Shown here piece after piece: positions 1 through 7,641 of a stretch of 13,896 nucleotides of DNA. The notes beneath the pieces are model-generated. The model was not told the origin of the DNA. It did not search any database and was given only the letters and a program-made list of their open reading frames with translations. Source of the stretch: Pyrobaculum sp. (GTDB taxonomy: Archaea; Thermoproteota; Thermoprotei; Thermoproteales; Thermoproteaceae); NCBI GenBank assembly GCA_009903905.1, contig WYEI01000006.1, positions 1 to 13,896 of the forward strand, written 5' to 3'. The number at the start of each line of letters is the position of its first letter. Position 1 is the stretch's first letter. A program made the translations under genes and the position numbers.

Positions 1-164
1 AAGCCCACGACCTCCTCAGCCGTCTCAACGCCGCGAGGCTTGAGAAACTGCTTGATGAAGGTGGTCTTCCCGGCGCAGGGCGGCCCCACCACGACCACCT
101 TCGCCCCGCCCTCCGCCGCCTTCTCAGCCCTAAGCGCGTAGAGACGGCCGAAGAGCAAGACCAT
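1..164 (-). CDS. N-terminal part of a P-loop NTPase (runs off window)
   Basis: Only the first 54 codons are present; the gene continues past base 1. The translation begins MVLLFGRLYALRAEK and has a clear Walker A motif, VVVVGPPCAGKTTF, at about residues 23-36. The ATG at 164-162 is chosen because a TATA-like box is centred about 24 nt upstream, which fits a leaderless archaeal mRNA. The region around the P-loop resembles the N-terminus of the 1502-residue protein at 1126-5634 (FVLIGPPGSGKTFF), so the two may be paralogues in the same orientation. That link rests on a short stretch that includes the generic P-loop. The function is unknown beyond probable nucleotide binding. Confidence 0.72.
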   Translation of the reverse strand, partial: MVLLFGRLYALRAEKAAEGGAKVVVVGPPCAGKTTFIKQFLKPRGVETAEEVVG

Positions 165-183
165 AATAACTGCGTGGAGACTC

Positions 184-192
184 GATAAAAAG
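184..192 (-). promoter_or_regulatory. Probable TATA box of the 1-164 gene
   Basis: Read on the minus strand this is CTTTTTATC, centred about 24 nt before the ATG at 164. That is the usual spacing for leaderless archaeal transcription. No ribosome binding site is needed for this start. Confidence 0.5.
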
Positions 193-1005
193 CTTACGCT
201 AACGGTCGGTACCTGGTTGCTTACGGCTTCGACGTTTTTCGCTTCACTGGGGAGGGAGCTTTTAACAGAGGGCGAATGCGTCTTCAGAGACGTAGCTAAG
301 GTGTCTCGGCGCATCTCGCGCCGAAGGCATGTGGTGTCTCTACGCGCACGCCGCCCCAGCCCACGAGCAGAGGCCGGTGGAGAGAGGAGGAAAGCCTACA
401 AGCCGTCGGAAAGAGGCAGAAAACTCCTCAGCAGACTGAAAGGATGCGCCCTCGAGACTGGGGAGGGCTTCTACTGGAGACACCGCTTGGCGTATGCACA
501 GTGGAGCTTGTAGTTGCTACTATCCACGGCGTACATGCTGGTCGATACAGCCGCAAGAGGCGCAGAGTTGCTGAGGAGGATACAATGCGAGAGAGGGGGT
601 GCCTGGACCCGAGAAACGACTCTCAGCAGAAGCTAAAGCTTTTCGAAACCCACCCCAGGCGACTGCGACGCCGCAGGTGGCTAGAAGTAAAAGAATGGAG
701 CATAAGAAGATCCAAAACCTCCAAGAGGCCGAACCGATGAAGAATGCCACACCTACGCACGCTTTGAGACAACGGCCTGGCCCTACGGCCTATAAACTCC
801 CTCTTGAACCCCCACCCCCTACACGAACTCCCTCCCCACATATTGAAGAGGCCCCCAGTCTCTACAGACGTAGTGAACCACGTAATTTACAAATGCCTCC
901 ACCGTTCCGTAACTACTTTCCCTTGTTCCGGTGACCTCTGTTGGTTGTAGTTATGCCCCGCAACACAGCCAAGACATAGCCCTAACCACACCGAGCTAAT
1001 AGGCA
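193..1005. other. Intergenic, probably decayed sequence without a supported gene
   Basis: This stretch of about 800 bases has only short open frames (72-111 codons) on both strands, rich in Arg, Pro and Ser. None has a recognisable domain, consistent codon use or a convincing start. Around 840-955 a plus-strand frame reads LKRPPVSTDVVNHVIYKCL and then stops; it may be a gene scrap but I do not recognise it. I see no tRNA, CRISPR repeat or insertion-sequence end. It is best read as degraded accessory DNA between two minus-strand P-loop genes. Confidence 0.45.
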
Positions 1006-1128
1006 ATAAACACACTAACAACACTCATCGCCTTGGCGCTACCCCAACAAGCACCAGTCGACGCATTAACACTCAACATCTACGTCAACTCACCACCCAG
1101 CTACAACCTCGACTACACAGCCACGTCA
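1006..1128 (+). pseudogene. Possible 5' remnant of a secreted-protein gene
   Basis: On the plus strand, an open frame just after a TAG (1000-1002) reads INTLTTLIALALPQQAP and continues DALTLNIYVNSPPSYNLDYT. The first part looks like a short signal peptide with a hydrophobic core, and the rest like the start of an exported beta-rich domain. Codon choice is consistent along the stretch. There is no ATG, GTG or TTG at the expected start, where an ATA stands, and the frame runs into the antisense of the large gene's 3' end and soon stops. It may be the stump of a gene truncated when the neighbouring segment arrived. No family is recognised. Confidence 0.3.
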
Positions 1129-4100
1129 ACTAGACAACGAAGCAGACCAGAACCCCGAGGTTTTACTCTTCAGTGCTCGTGTGTAGAAAAATAGCTTTGC
1201 GATGGCGCGCCTAAACTCCTCATTATTCGGGTCACAACACGCCCTGTAAGCTTCAAGGAACAACCTCGCGGGTAGCTTGCCAGAATGGTTCATAGCCCCC
1301 ATGAGTGCGTGCGCCTTGGCTAGCTTCTCATTACCATTGATTAATGCATAAAGCATAAAGGTTAAATATACCGAGGAGCACCTTTTTCCATCTCCAGGCT
1401 TTATCGTACCATAAGTAGCCTTCAACGCGGGCAGATAATCAATATATAAATATCCGTGCCCAAAAGCCACTATTAACTCCCCAGGTTTAACAACAAGCCA
1501 GTCCCTAAGCTCGCTACTTAACTCAACTCTTGGGCTGAGTAGGGCGTTGAGCGTCAGCCTGGTCAGGATCGGCCTTGGCTCATATTTAAGTTGCCACTGC
1601 TCCTTAAGCAACTCCTCAATTCTCCTAATCTCCTCATCGCCACCCGTTAGGGCCAGGGACACGAGGTACCCGCCAAGTATATCTCTCAATATATTCTTCC
1701 ATAGAGTACCGTAGTCCGGAGACGCGGACATGAAACGCTCCGCATTGAGTGCCTCCTCGTACAGTTGCCTAAACCCATTAACCAACTTAACCAAGTCATC
1801 GCCAGCCAACGGGCTCTTAATTGCCTCGACACGCAATGCCCAGTCACGATTATCTAGGTAATTTAGATAGTCACCGATCACCTTACTCTCCTCAGCCGCC
1901 TCGTTAAATAGTCTCCCTGCCTCGTCGAGCTCGTCATTAACAAACTTATATTGCGCCAATGTGTGCTTAAGAATTGATGTCACCTCAAGGATTCCTCTCT
2001 TAGCCGCCTTCTCATCAGCCTCTGCGAGCCGGGACCTCACAAAACCCATAAGGTCCTCATCCCTTAATAGTTCCCGAACACTCCCCCTCAACTCGCTTAG
2101 CTCTCCAGCAACCTCCTTAGTCTTATTAACCACGTCGATACCCAGCTCGCTCTCTATAAGCATTCTTACACACTTATTCTTATTTTTACTATCTAGCGCT
2201 GATAGTGACGCATACGCGGCAATGATGCCTAGGTTGGGGCTCCACCTGTTTGTCTTATCCAGCAAATCAGCAAGCTCACTAATCATACGCTCAAACTTCG
2301 CACGGAAAGACGCAACCCTATGCTCAAACCAATAATCAACACAACGTTCTAGGCATTTATAGAGTGAGTGAGTTAAGGTGTTTATCACATCGACGAGGGT
2401 CCTAGCATGTCCCTTTACTTCAACCCCGTATTTGTTTAATATGTAATCAAGTTCATTAAGTATGTTCATCACTGTGTCCCAATCGTGACACGTACCCAGT
2501 CTGGTGAATTTATCCAGTGCACAGACTAGTACTTCAAGGTACCTCTGAGGCGCCTTATCACGCAACGGCGCCAAGGCAGTTAGTAATCGTATAATGTGAA
2601 GTGTCGATTGAACGTGTGACATGGCGAACGATGCTATGTGCAATGCCGCATCAGCATCACTGTGTCCAACGGGCCTGCCTGACTCAGCAGCTTTGGCTAT
2701 TATCGTGGCTAGCCCAAGACCATAATACGCCTCTTCATAATAAAATTCGCCCCTATTCTTGATGATGTTAAGAAGTCTCTTTATCTCGGCAATAGCCTCA
2801 TTGTACTTATCGATGAACACCCCAGCCAAGGCACATGCATGATTTCCGATTAGCCCCATCATTAATGATGGGATTTTATCACCAACGATTAGGTAGTTAT
2901 CAACGCCACATTCCTTCAAGGCATCGCCGAGAGACTCAACGATACTCGCATAATACTTGGCTAAGCTCATTCTTTGTGGGTTTTTATCACCATTGGCACC
3001 TAATCTGCTTAAGGCATCGCTGGGGGACTCAATGCCAGTCTTGCTCAAATTCATGGACATGAATGCAGACAAGTACTTACGCCTAGGCAATAGAGGATCT
3101 CCAGCCAGGGCGTGCCCAATGATGTACACGGCTCTCTTCCAGCACTCATTGCTGAAGACCTTTAATGCGCTTGTGAGTCTCTCGCCGTAGTTACTGGCGA
3201 AGTACTCGACGGCGCTGTCTACATCATTCACCTTCTCCGAGACCTTCCTCAATAACTCTATAACTCCTGTTGTTTTCCAAGGCTTCAACGCATCACCAAG
3301 TACTTTACACCCCTCACCCTTGCCCTCTATGCAGTCGAGCAACTTCCCAATCGCCTCTTCGATTAAGTCATGTAGCCAAATTGCCAACCAACTCCTCAAC
3401 TCTTCACCCTCGGCACCATAGAGAATCTTTACGCCCCCCGCCTCGCCAATCAACTCAACAATACCAGGCGTCAGTATTGGGTCGCCGGGCTTTACTGCAC
3501 TAATAAATGGACTCCTCAATACGTAGACCTTGACTAGGAACTTGCTTGTGTCGGGTATTGAGTCGTCGGACTCTACCGCACTAATAAATGGTCTCCTCAA
3601 TGCAAAGATCTCAACCAAGGCCTTGGCTGTGTCGGGGTTTTCGTGGACTTTGAATAGTCCGTTTATGTGTAGTATTATGAATGCCTCGGCTTTGCCCTTG
3701 GCGCTGTTTATTAACTCCTCGACCTTGCCAACACCGCAGTTGCTCCTCGCCAGTTCCTCGCCGATGAGTCTGGCTATAAGTGCGTGGCCAGAGTCGAACT
3801 TTGCTAATTCGCCTGCCAATTTGCTGAGCACGTCATCGCTTAGTGCGCACCCATTAGGCTTATCCTTGGTTTTTGAATACTCCCTAATCAACTCAGCCAG
3901 AAACTCGGTGTTGATGAGTACCTGCGAAACGTCAAGTCTATATCCCTCCAACGCATTTTTCACTTCCCCACTCAATGCGTTGTAGACATCGCTCGGTAGT
4001 ACGATGAGTGTGAACGGTTTTGATGCCTTGGAGCTTTTTGAGTTTACAAGGTTCTTTATTGTCCTCTCGATATTTGATTGTATGGGAGCCTCCGTGTCGA

Positions 4101-5634
4101 TGCCCACTTTCTCGTAGGCTTTAGTTGACACTGGGTCGTAGAGTATGAGTAACTTGCCAAAGTGCTCACTGAATTTCTCACCGTAGTTCTCTACGAACGT
4201 GGCAAGCTCTGAGTAATTCTTCAAATCAAGCACATCAACACGTGCAACTAGCCCAATATCGCTGTTCATGAACAACTCCCAAATCACGGCTGCGGCTAGC
4301 GTGGACTTACCAATACCCTTGGGTCCAACGACCACGACGAAGCCCTGCTTCAAAAGCCCATCCCTAACCTCGTTAACCAATTCGTTGAACTTACCTGCCC
4401 TAACAATGCTGTGGTACCCATCCTCAACCCTAATCCTCAACTCACCGTTTTCAACCTTAATGTTTGGGTAAGTCCTACCTTTCGCGAACTCGTTGACATC
4501 AGCCGTGACAATGCCCGCAGGCACTTCCAGCCTGAACAGCTCAATCTTCTTCTCAAGCTCCTTAATCCTCCACTCAATCTCATTAACCCTCCTCTTCAGC
4601 TCATCTATGCTTAAGCCCGTTATGTCCATTAACGCCTCTTTTGCCTCATCATAACTCATCCCCATCGCGTAGGCAACCCTATAGACCAACAGCTTGCCCA
4701 ACTCGTTAAACTCGCCATCCGACCTCCTCAACCTCTCAAGGCCCCTCTTCAACTCAATAATCCCCTTGATGTAGCCCTCCCCTTCCCTCTTAAATGCCAT
4801 ATACGTGAGCACTGAAATGAGGGCTAGGGCAGACGCGCCAATCAATGGGTCTACAACTAAACCACTAATCACATAACTCGCGTAGTTGATCACGAAGTTA
4901 CTCAGGTACTCCACAAATGACTCCTCCCACTCAAGCAAGTCATCGCTCAAACCCAGAATCTTGCGCAAAGTCTCATCTGCTTCGGAGTAGGCTTCAACCC
5001 AGCCTTTAAGCTCCTCCCTAGCCCCGTCCTCACCCTTTACCCTGATCAAGTCGATGACATCCTTGACCAGGCCTGGCGGTACGTACTCAGCCTTGAACCA
5101 CCTAATCCTTATTTTCTTATCATCAAAGACCTTCTTGATTAACTCCAACGCCCTACTGACATTCGCATCGAAGGTGCATGCGTTTGGCTCATCAACGCAT
5201 TTCCACGGTATGTAGTAAGCCCTGTGCGGCGAGTCCCCAATACTCCTCCTAGCCCCCTCAACAATATGCTTGGGGGCTCTATCACCAAGCACTTTCCTTA
5301 ACTCCTCATCATCAACCTCTGCAGTCTCCCTCAACTTCTCAATTAGAGGTATCATCCGCTTAAGATACTTCATAGCCTTCTTGGAAATCCCCGAGCCCTT
5401 CCTGGCTTCCTCACTCTCGATCTTGGCGGTTGTGGAGATGCCTAGCGTGTACTCATCGACGATGACACCTGTCCCCAGCCTGCCCTCTAGGTAATTCTCT
5501 TTGAAAAACGTCTTACCGCTCCCCGGCGGCCCAATGAGGACGAACCTACTGCAACCAGCGCACCTGCGAAGAACCTCGCTGACCTCACCCTCATTGAAGT
5601 CCCTAAACAAATCGACGCCAGAGCCACTCTGCAT
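1126..5634 (-). CDS. Giant two-P-loop, STAND-like membrane NTPase with helical C-terminal half (1502 aa)
   Basis: I do not recognise a named family; the architecture below is read from the sequence. Residues 28-42 contain a first Walker A (GPPGSGKT, 35-42) in an N-terminal domain of about 235 residues. Residues 241-281 are hydrophobic and could form a membrane hairpin. Residues 340-365 are charged and coiled-coil-like. A second NTPase core has Walker A GPKGIGKS (437-444), a Walker B-like LLILYDP (495-501), a sensor-like strand FTLIVLPSD (541-549) and a SGHALIARL helix (616-624) in the place where STAND ATPases have their GxP-type winged-helix motif. The rest, to 1502, is almost all alpha-helical with TPR-like stretches such as AGRLFNEAAEES. 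This matches a sensor-type STAND layout, and a role in defence or signalling is inference only. The ATG at 5634 follows a TATA box by 25 nt. The gene is AT-richer than the genes of the right half of the window, which suggests transfer. It has a 27-codon internal duplication at about residues 679-720. Confidence 0.85.
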   Translation of the reverse strand: MQSGSGVDLFRDFNEGEVSEVLRRCAGCSRFVLIGPPGSGKTFFKENYLEGRLGTGVIVDEYTLGISTTAKIESEEARKGSGISKKAMKYLKRMIPLIEKLRETAEVDDEELRKVLGDRAPKHIVEGARRSIGDSPHRAYYIPWKCVDEPNACTFDANVSRALELIKKVFDDKKIRIRWFKAEYVPPGLVKDVIDLIRVKGEDGAREELKGWVEAYSEADETLRKILGLSDDLLEWEESFVEYLSNFVINYASYVISGLVVDPLIGASALALISVLTYMAFKREGEGYIKGIIELKRGLERLRRSDGEFNELGKLLVYRVAYAMGMSYDEAKEALMDITGLSIDELKRRVNEIEWRIKELEKKIELFRLEVPAGIVTADVNEFAKGRTYPNIKVENGELRIRVEDGYHSIVRAGKFNELVNEVRDGLLKQGFVVVVGPKGIGKSTLAAAVIWELFMNSDIGLVARVDVLDLKNYSELATFVENYGEKFSEHFGKLLILYDPVSTKAYEKVGIDTEAPIQSNIERTIKNLVNSKSSKASKPFTLIVLPSDVYNALSGEVKNALEGYRLDVSQVLINTEFLAELIREYSKTKDKPNGCALSDDVLSKLAGELAKFDSGHALIARLIGEELARSNCGVGKVEELINSAKGKAEAFIILHINGLFKVHENPDTAKALVEIFALRRPFISAVESDDSIPDTSKFLVKVYVLRSPFISAVKPGDPILTPGIVELIGEAGGVKILYGAEGEELRSWLAIWLHDLIEEAIGKLLDCIEGKGEGCKVLGDALKPWKTTGVIELLRKVSEKVNDVDSAVEYFASNYGERLTSALKVFSNECWKRAVYIIGHALAGDPLLPRRKYLSAFMSMNLSKTGIESPSDALSRLGANGDKNPQRMSLAKYYASIVESLGDALKECGVDNYLIVGDKIPSLMMGLIGNHACALAGVFIDKYNEAIAEIKRLLNIIKNRGEFYYEEAYYGLGLATIIAKAAESGRPVGHSDADAALHIASFAMSHVQSTLHIIRLLTALAPLRDKAPQRYLEVLVCALDKFTRLGTCHDWDTVMNILNELDYILNKYGVEVKGHARTLVDVINTLTHSLYKCLERCVDYWFEHRVASFRAKFERMISELADLLDKTNRWSPNLGIIAAYASLSALDSKNKNKCVRMLIESELGIDVVNKTKEVAGELSELRGSVRELLRDEDLMGFVRSRLAEADEKAAKRGILEVTSILKHTLAQYKFVNDELDEAGRLFNEAAEESKVIGDYLNYLDNRDWALRVEAIKSPLAGDDLVKLVNGFRQLYEEALNAERFMSASPDYGTLWKNILRDILGGYLVSLALTGGDEEIRRIEELLKEQWQLKYEPRPILTRLTLNALLSPRVELSSELRDWLVVKPGELIVAFGHGYLYIDYLPALKATYGTIKPGDGKRCSSVYLTFMLYALINGNEKLAKAHALMGAMNHSGKLPARLFLEAYRACCDPNNEEFRRAIAKLFFYTRALKSKTSGFWSASLSS
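3473..3601 (-). repeat. In-frame 81-nt tandem duplication inside the giant NTPase gene
   Basis: Bases 3473-3520 and 3554-3601 are nearly identical 48-mers offset by 81 nt, exactly 27 codons. In protein terms, LRRPFISAVESDDSI and LRSPFISAVKPGDPI occur one after the other. The offset keeps the frame, so the protein stays open. The few differences are mixed silent and amino-acid-changing substitutions, so the duplication is not brand new. It lies just after the second NTPase core, at the transition to the helical C-terminal region. Confidence 0.8.
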
Positions 5635-5654
5635 TCAGTGCGGCATGGTTCAAT

Positions 5655-5665
5655 GATATTTAAGG
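5655..5665 (-). promoter_or_regulatory. Probable TATA box of the giant NTPase gene
   Basis: The minus-strand reading CCTTAAATATC is a good archaeal TATA-like element centred about 25 nt before the ATG at 5634. It supports that start and a leaderless, independently expressed mRNA. An ATG slightly upstream (about 5646) is followed at once by a stop codon and is not the start. Confidence 0.55.
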
Positions 5666-5754
5666 TTTGCTTATAGCCCTTATGGATGGTGCCGTGATGG
5701 TGTGCGTCTTAGATGCTTCATGATTCATACCGTCGAGAACCTCTGGATTGTTGA

Positions 5755-5988
5755 GTGACAATAAAAGGTGTTTTTGATTTCATAGCGTTCATGCGTCTCG
5801 CGCGTGAATTACTCAATGACGTGTCCGTAGACGCGAACATGGACGTGACACACGCCGAATCCTACACACATAATCGACAAACACGAAGGCGCAAAAAGGT
5901 CGTAAACACACTCTACAAGGAAACAGCCGAGAAAATAAACGCAAAACAACCAAACAGGGCAAAGAAAATAGGGAGGCGCCGTCGGCGG
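5755..5988 (+). pseudogene. AT-rich gene remnant fused in frame to the HerA-like fragment
   Basis: This is the first part of an open frame that starts with GTG at 5755 and runs to 6414. It reads MTIKGVFDFIAFMRLARELL and, further on, KKVVNTLYKETAEKINAKQ; it is basic, AT-rich and different in composition from what follows 5985. The Lys/Arg-rich helix is vaguely like the middle of TnpB-type proteins of IS200/IS605 elements, but no catalytic motif is present and I would not assign it. The abrupt change to GC-rich sequence at about 5971-5990 suggests that two unrelated remnants were joined. It is probably not a functional protein. Confidence 0.35.
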
Positions 5989-6414
5989 TGGTGTATAGAA
6001 TGTTGTAGGCTGTTTAAGGCGGTGAATGAGGATCCGGCGAGAGGCGCCGCGCCTTCGCCCATGTCCATCGACGATGCCCATTTCTACTTACCGCGGGAGG
6101 GCGCCCGGGAGGACTTCAACAAGGAGGCGGCCGTGATAAACAAGCTCACCAGGCTGGGTAGGGTGAGGAGGATGGGCGTGGTCTTCGCCACCCACAGCCC
6201 CGCCGACCTCAACGACATGGTGATCCAGCTCACCAACACCAAAATCGCAATGAGGAGCGAGCCCAAGGTGCTTGAACGCGTAGACATGGCCGAATACGCC
6301 GGGGAGCTGGCCTACGCCCAAAGCGGAGCCGCCGTGGCCAAAAGCTTTATCTACAGGACGCATGCCGTGACCTTCAAAACCCTGCCGCCCCAGACGAGAC
6401 ACAGAGGAGACTAG
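5989..6414 (+). pseudogene. Decayed C-terminal fragment of a HerA/DUF87-type DNA-translocase ATPase
   Basis: From about residue 80 of the open frame the translation reads LFKAVNEDP, then SIDDAHFYLPREG, then INKLTRLGRVRRMGVVFATH and SPADLNDMVIQLTNTKIAMR. This is the Walker B region and the following core of archaeal HerA/VirB4-like (DUF87) ATPases. In that family the strand before DEAH is hydrophobic; here it is PSPMSIDDAH, which suggests decay. The Walker A half is missing and the upstream part is unrelated. Intact family members pump DNA and often pair with the nuclease NurA, which is not in the window. It is most likely a pseudogene left by a rearrangement. The frame ends at the TAG at 6412-6414. 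Confidence 0.7.
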
Positions 6415-6785
6415 CGACCCCCCGACGCTCTATGGCGTCTTCGGCGCCTTCGCCGGGGATCTGCCAGAGGGCGCCGGCTTTTGTACTCCTGGAGGGCCTC
6501 GGGCTCCGGCCGTCCGCCTCGGCCGCGGAGGCGAGGCGCATGAAACCACGGCTCTAGAGAGGGGCCCGCGTCCCTAGGCACCTCCGCCAGCAACCGAAGG
6601 CTCAGTGGTTCCCGCCCGCGCCGCGGCGCATCCGTCCTCCACCGAAGTCCCGCCGCAGTGGCGGGCGGAGGTGTTCTGCGGCTTCTTCGATTACGGCGAA
6701 GAAGAGGCCGAGACAGCATAGCGACACTGGCGAAGCCCAAAGCCCGGCGCACCCACCACTCCACAAGCCTCAATCCGCGATCAGC
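6415..6785. other. GC-rich non-coding or degraded stretch before the CRISPR leader
   Basis: These roughly 370 bases are very GC-rich. The open frames crossing them on the minus strand are Arg/Pro-rich and lack any domain signature, which is typical of shadow frames in GC-rich DNA. There is a short hairpin-like CCGCCGCAGTGGCGGGCGG near 6650-6668. I see no tRNA and no supported gene. Confidence 0.4.
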
Positions 6786-6976
6786 ACTGCGAAGAATGGC
6801 GCACCTTTCCCGCCAATTTTCTCGTCTTCGCCTTCGCGGCGCGCCGAAGAATGGCGTCTCGCTTTCACCCAACGCCGTGTGAAATGAATGTAAAGCGTGG
6901 TTCCAAGCCGACCGCCGAACCCACAAAAAACCAAAGAAAAACTTAAAAACCCACAACAACCGAATACACAAGCCCC
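6786..6976 (+). promoter_or_regulatory. CRISPR leader of array 1
   Basis: This sequence directly precedes the first repeat and is matched almost along its full length by the reverse complement of 8631-8818, which precedes array 2. Shared landmarks are two copies of CGAAGAATGGCG (6790-6801 and 6845-6856), a central block GTGTGAAATGAATGTAAAGCG, and an A-rich end with CTTAAAAA at about 6942-6949. The last is a TATA-like box about 30 nt before the first repeat and would drive rightward pre-crRNA transcription. Conservation between the two leaders fades upstream of about 6786, which sets the boundary. Confidence 0.85.
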
Positions 6977-7406
6977 AGAATCTCAAGAAGGGTTGAAACA
7001 GCTCGTGCACCGTCAGCCGATAGAGCACCAGGTCTTCCGGCCGACCAGAATCTCAAGAAGGGTTGAAACAGCTCGTGCACCGTCAGCCGATAGAGCACCA
7101 GGTCTTCCGGCCGACCAGAATCTCAAGAAGGGTTGAAACGCGGGCTTGTCCAGGGATATCCAGTTGCGGCGGTTCGGGCCAGAATCTCAAGAAGGGTTGA
7201 AACTCGGTTATTTCGCAGTCCGGCCGGGCGGCTTCCTGCACTGAACCAGAATCTCAAGAAGGGTTGAAACAACATGCTTGAACCGTCTGGCATAGACCGC
7301 TACAGGGGTCACCTTAGAATCTCAAGAAGGGTTGAAACACCCTAAACCAGTAGCGCACTTCGGACGTCGTGTAGTGGATGCCTAGAATCTCGAGAAGGGT
7401 TGAAAC
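6977..7406 (+). CRISPR. CRISPR array 1: 7 repeats, 6 spacers, transcribed rightward
   Basis: The 23-nt repeat begins AGAATCTCAA and ends GGGTTGAAAC. Copies start at 6977, 7047, 7117, 7181, 7248, 7316 and 7384. Spacers are 47, 47, 41, 44, 45 and 45 nt. Spacers 1 and 2, next to the leader, are identical, so the first 70-bp unit is duplicated. The last repeat has one change (CTCGAG for CTCAAG), as is usual for the leader-distal end. The 3' end GTTGAAAC fits the 8-nt crRNA handle known for archaeal type I-A and III systems with short repeats. Orientation is set by the leader, the variant end repeat and the handle. No cas gene is present, so the array must be served in trans. Spacer targets cannot be named from sequence alone. 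Confidence 0.97.
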
Positions 7407-7641
7407 CGTTGATGGAGTGAGACAACGTTAATTACGGCTCTCTGCTTAGCCGCCGGGGGCGAACTCGGCGTGGGCTGTCTCGCCGGCTCTGGTGGAGGGG
7501 GCTTGCTGGCGATTCTCACCTAGGGAGCGCTCGGCTTAGCCGCCCGCCGCCGTCGTTCACGTCTTAAAGCTGGCGCATCTGCATGAGCTTCTCCGCCAGA
7601 GGCCGCGGCGCTGGCCAAGAGCTCAACAACGACATCGGGCT
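7407..7641. other. Spacer region downstream of array 1
   Basis: This GC-rich stretch lies between the last repeat of array 1 and the 3' end of the interrupted gene. A minus-strand frame reads VEPDVVVELLASAAASGGEA but has no usable start and dissolves into Arg-rich sequence, so I do not call it a gene. No terminator is evident. Confidence 0.3.

Noticed and set aside
520..750. Minus-strand frame with a hydrophobic segment that could be a small membrane protein
   Set aside because: No promoter, no conserved pattern and a weak start; the hydrophobic run alone is not enough.
6411..7028. 205-codon minus-strand open frame over the leader and start of array 1
   Set aside because: It crosses a CRISPR leader and repeats, is Arg-rich low-complexity sequence, and has no domain; it is a shadow frame in GC-rich DNA.
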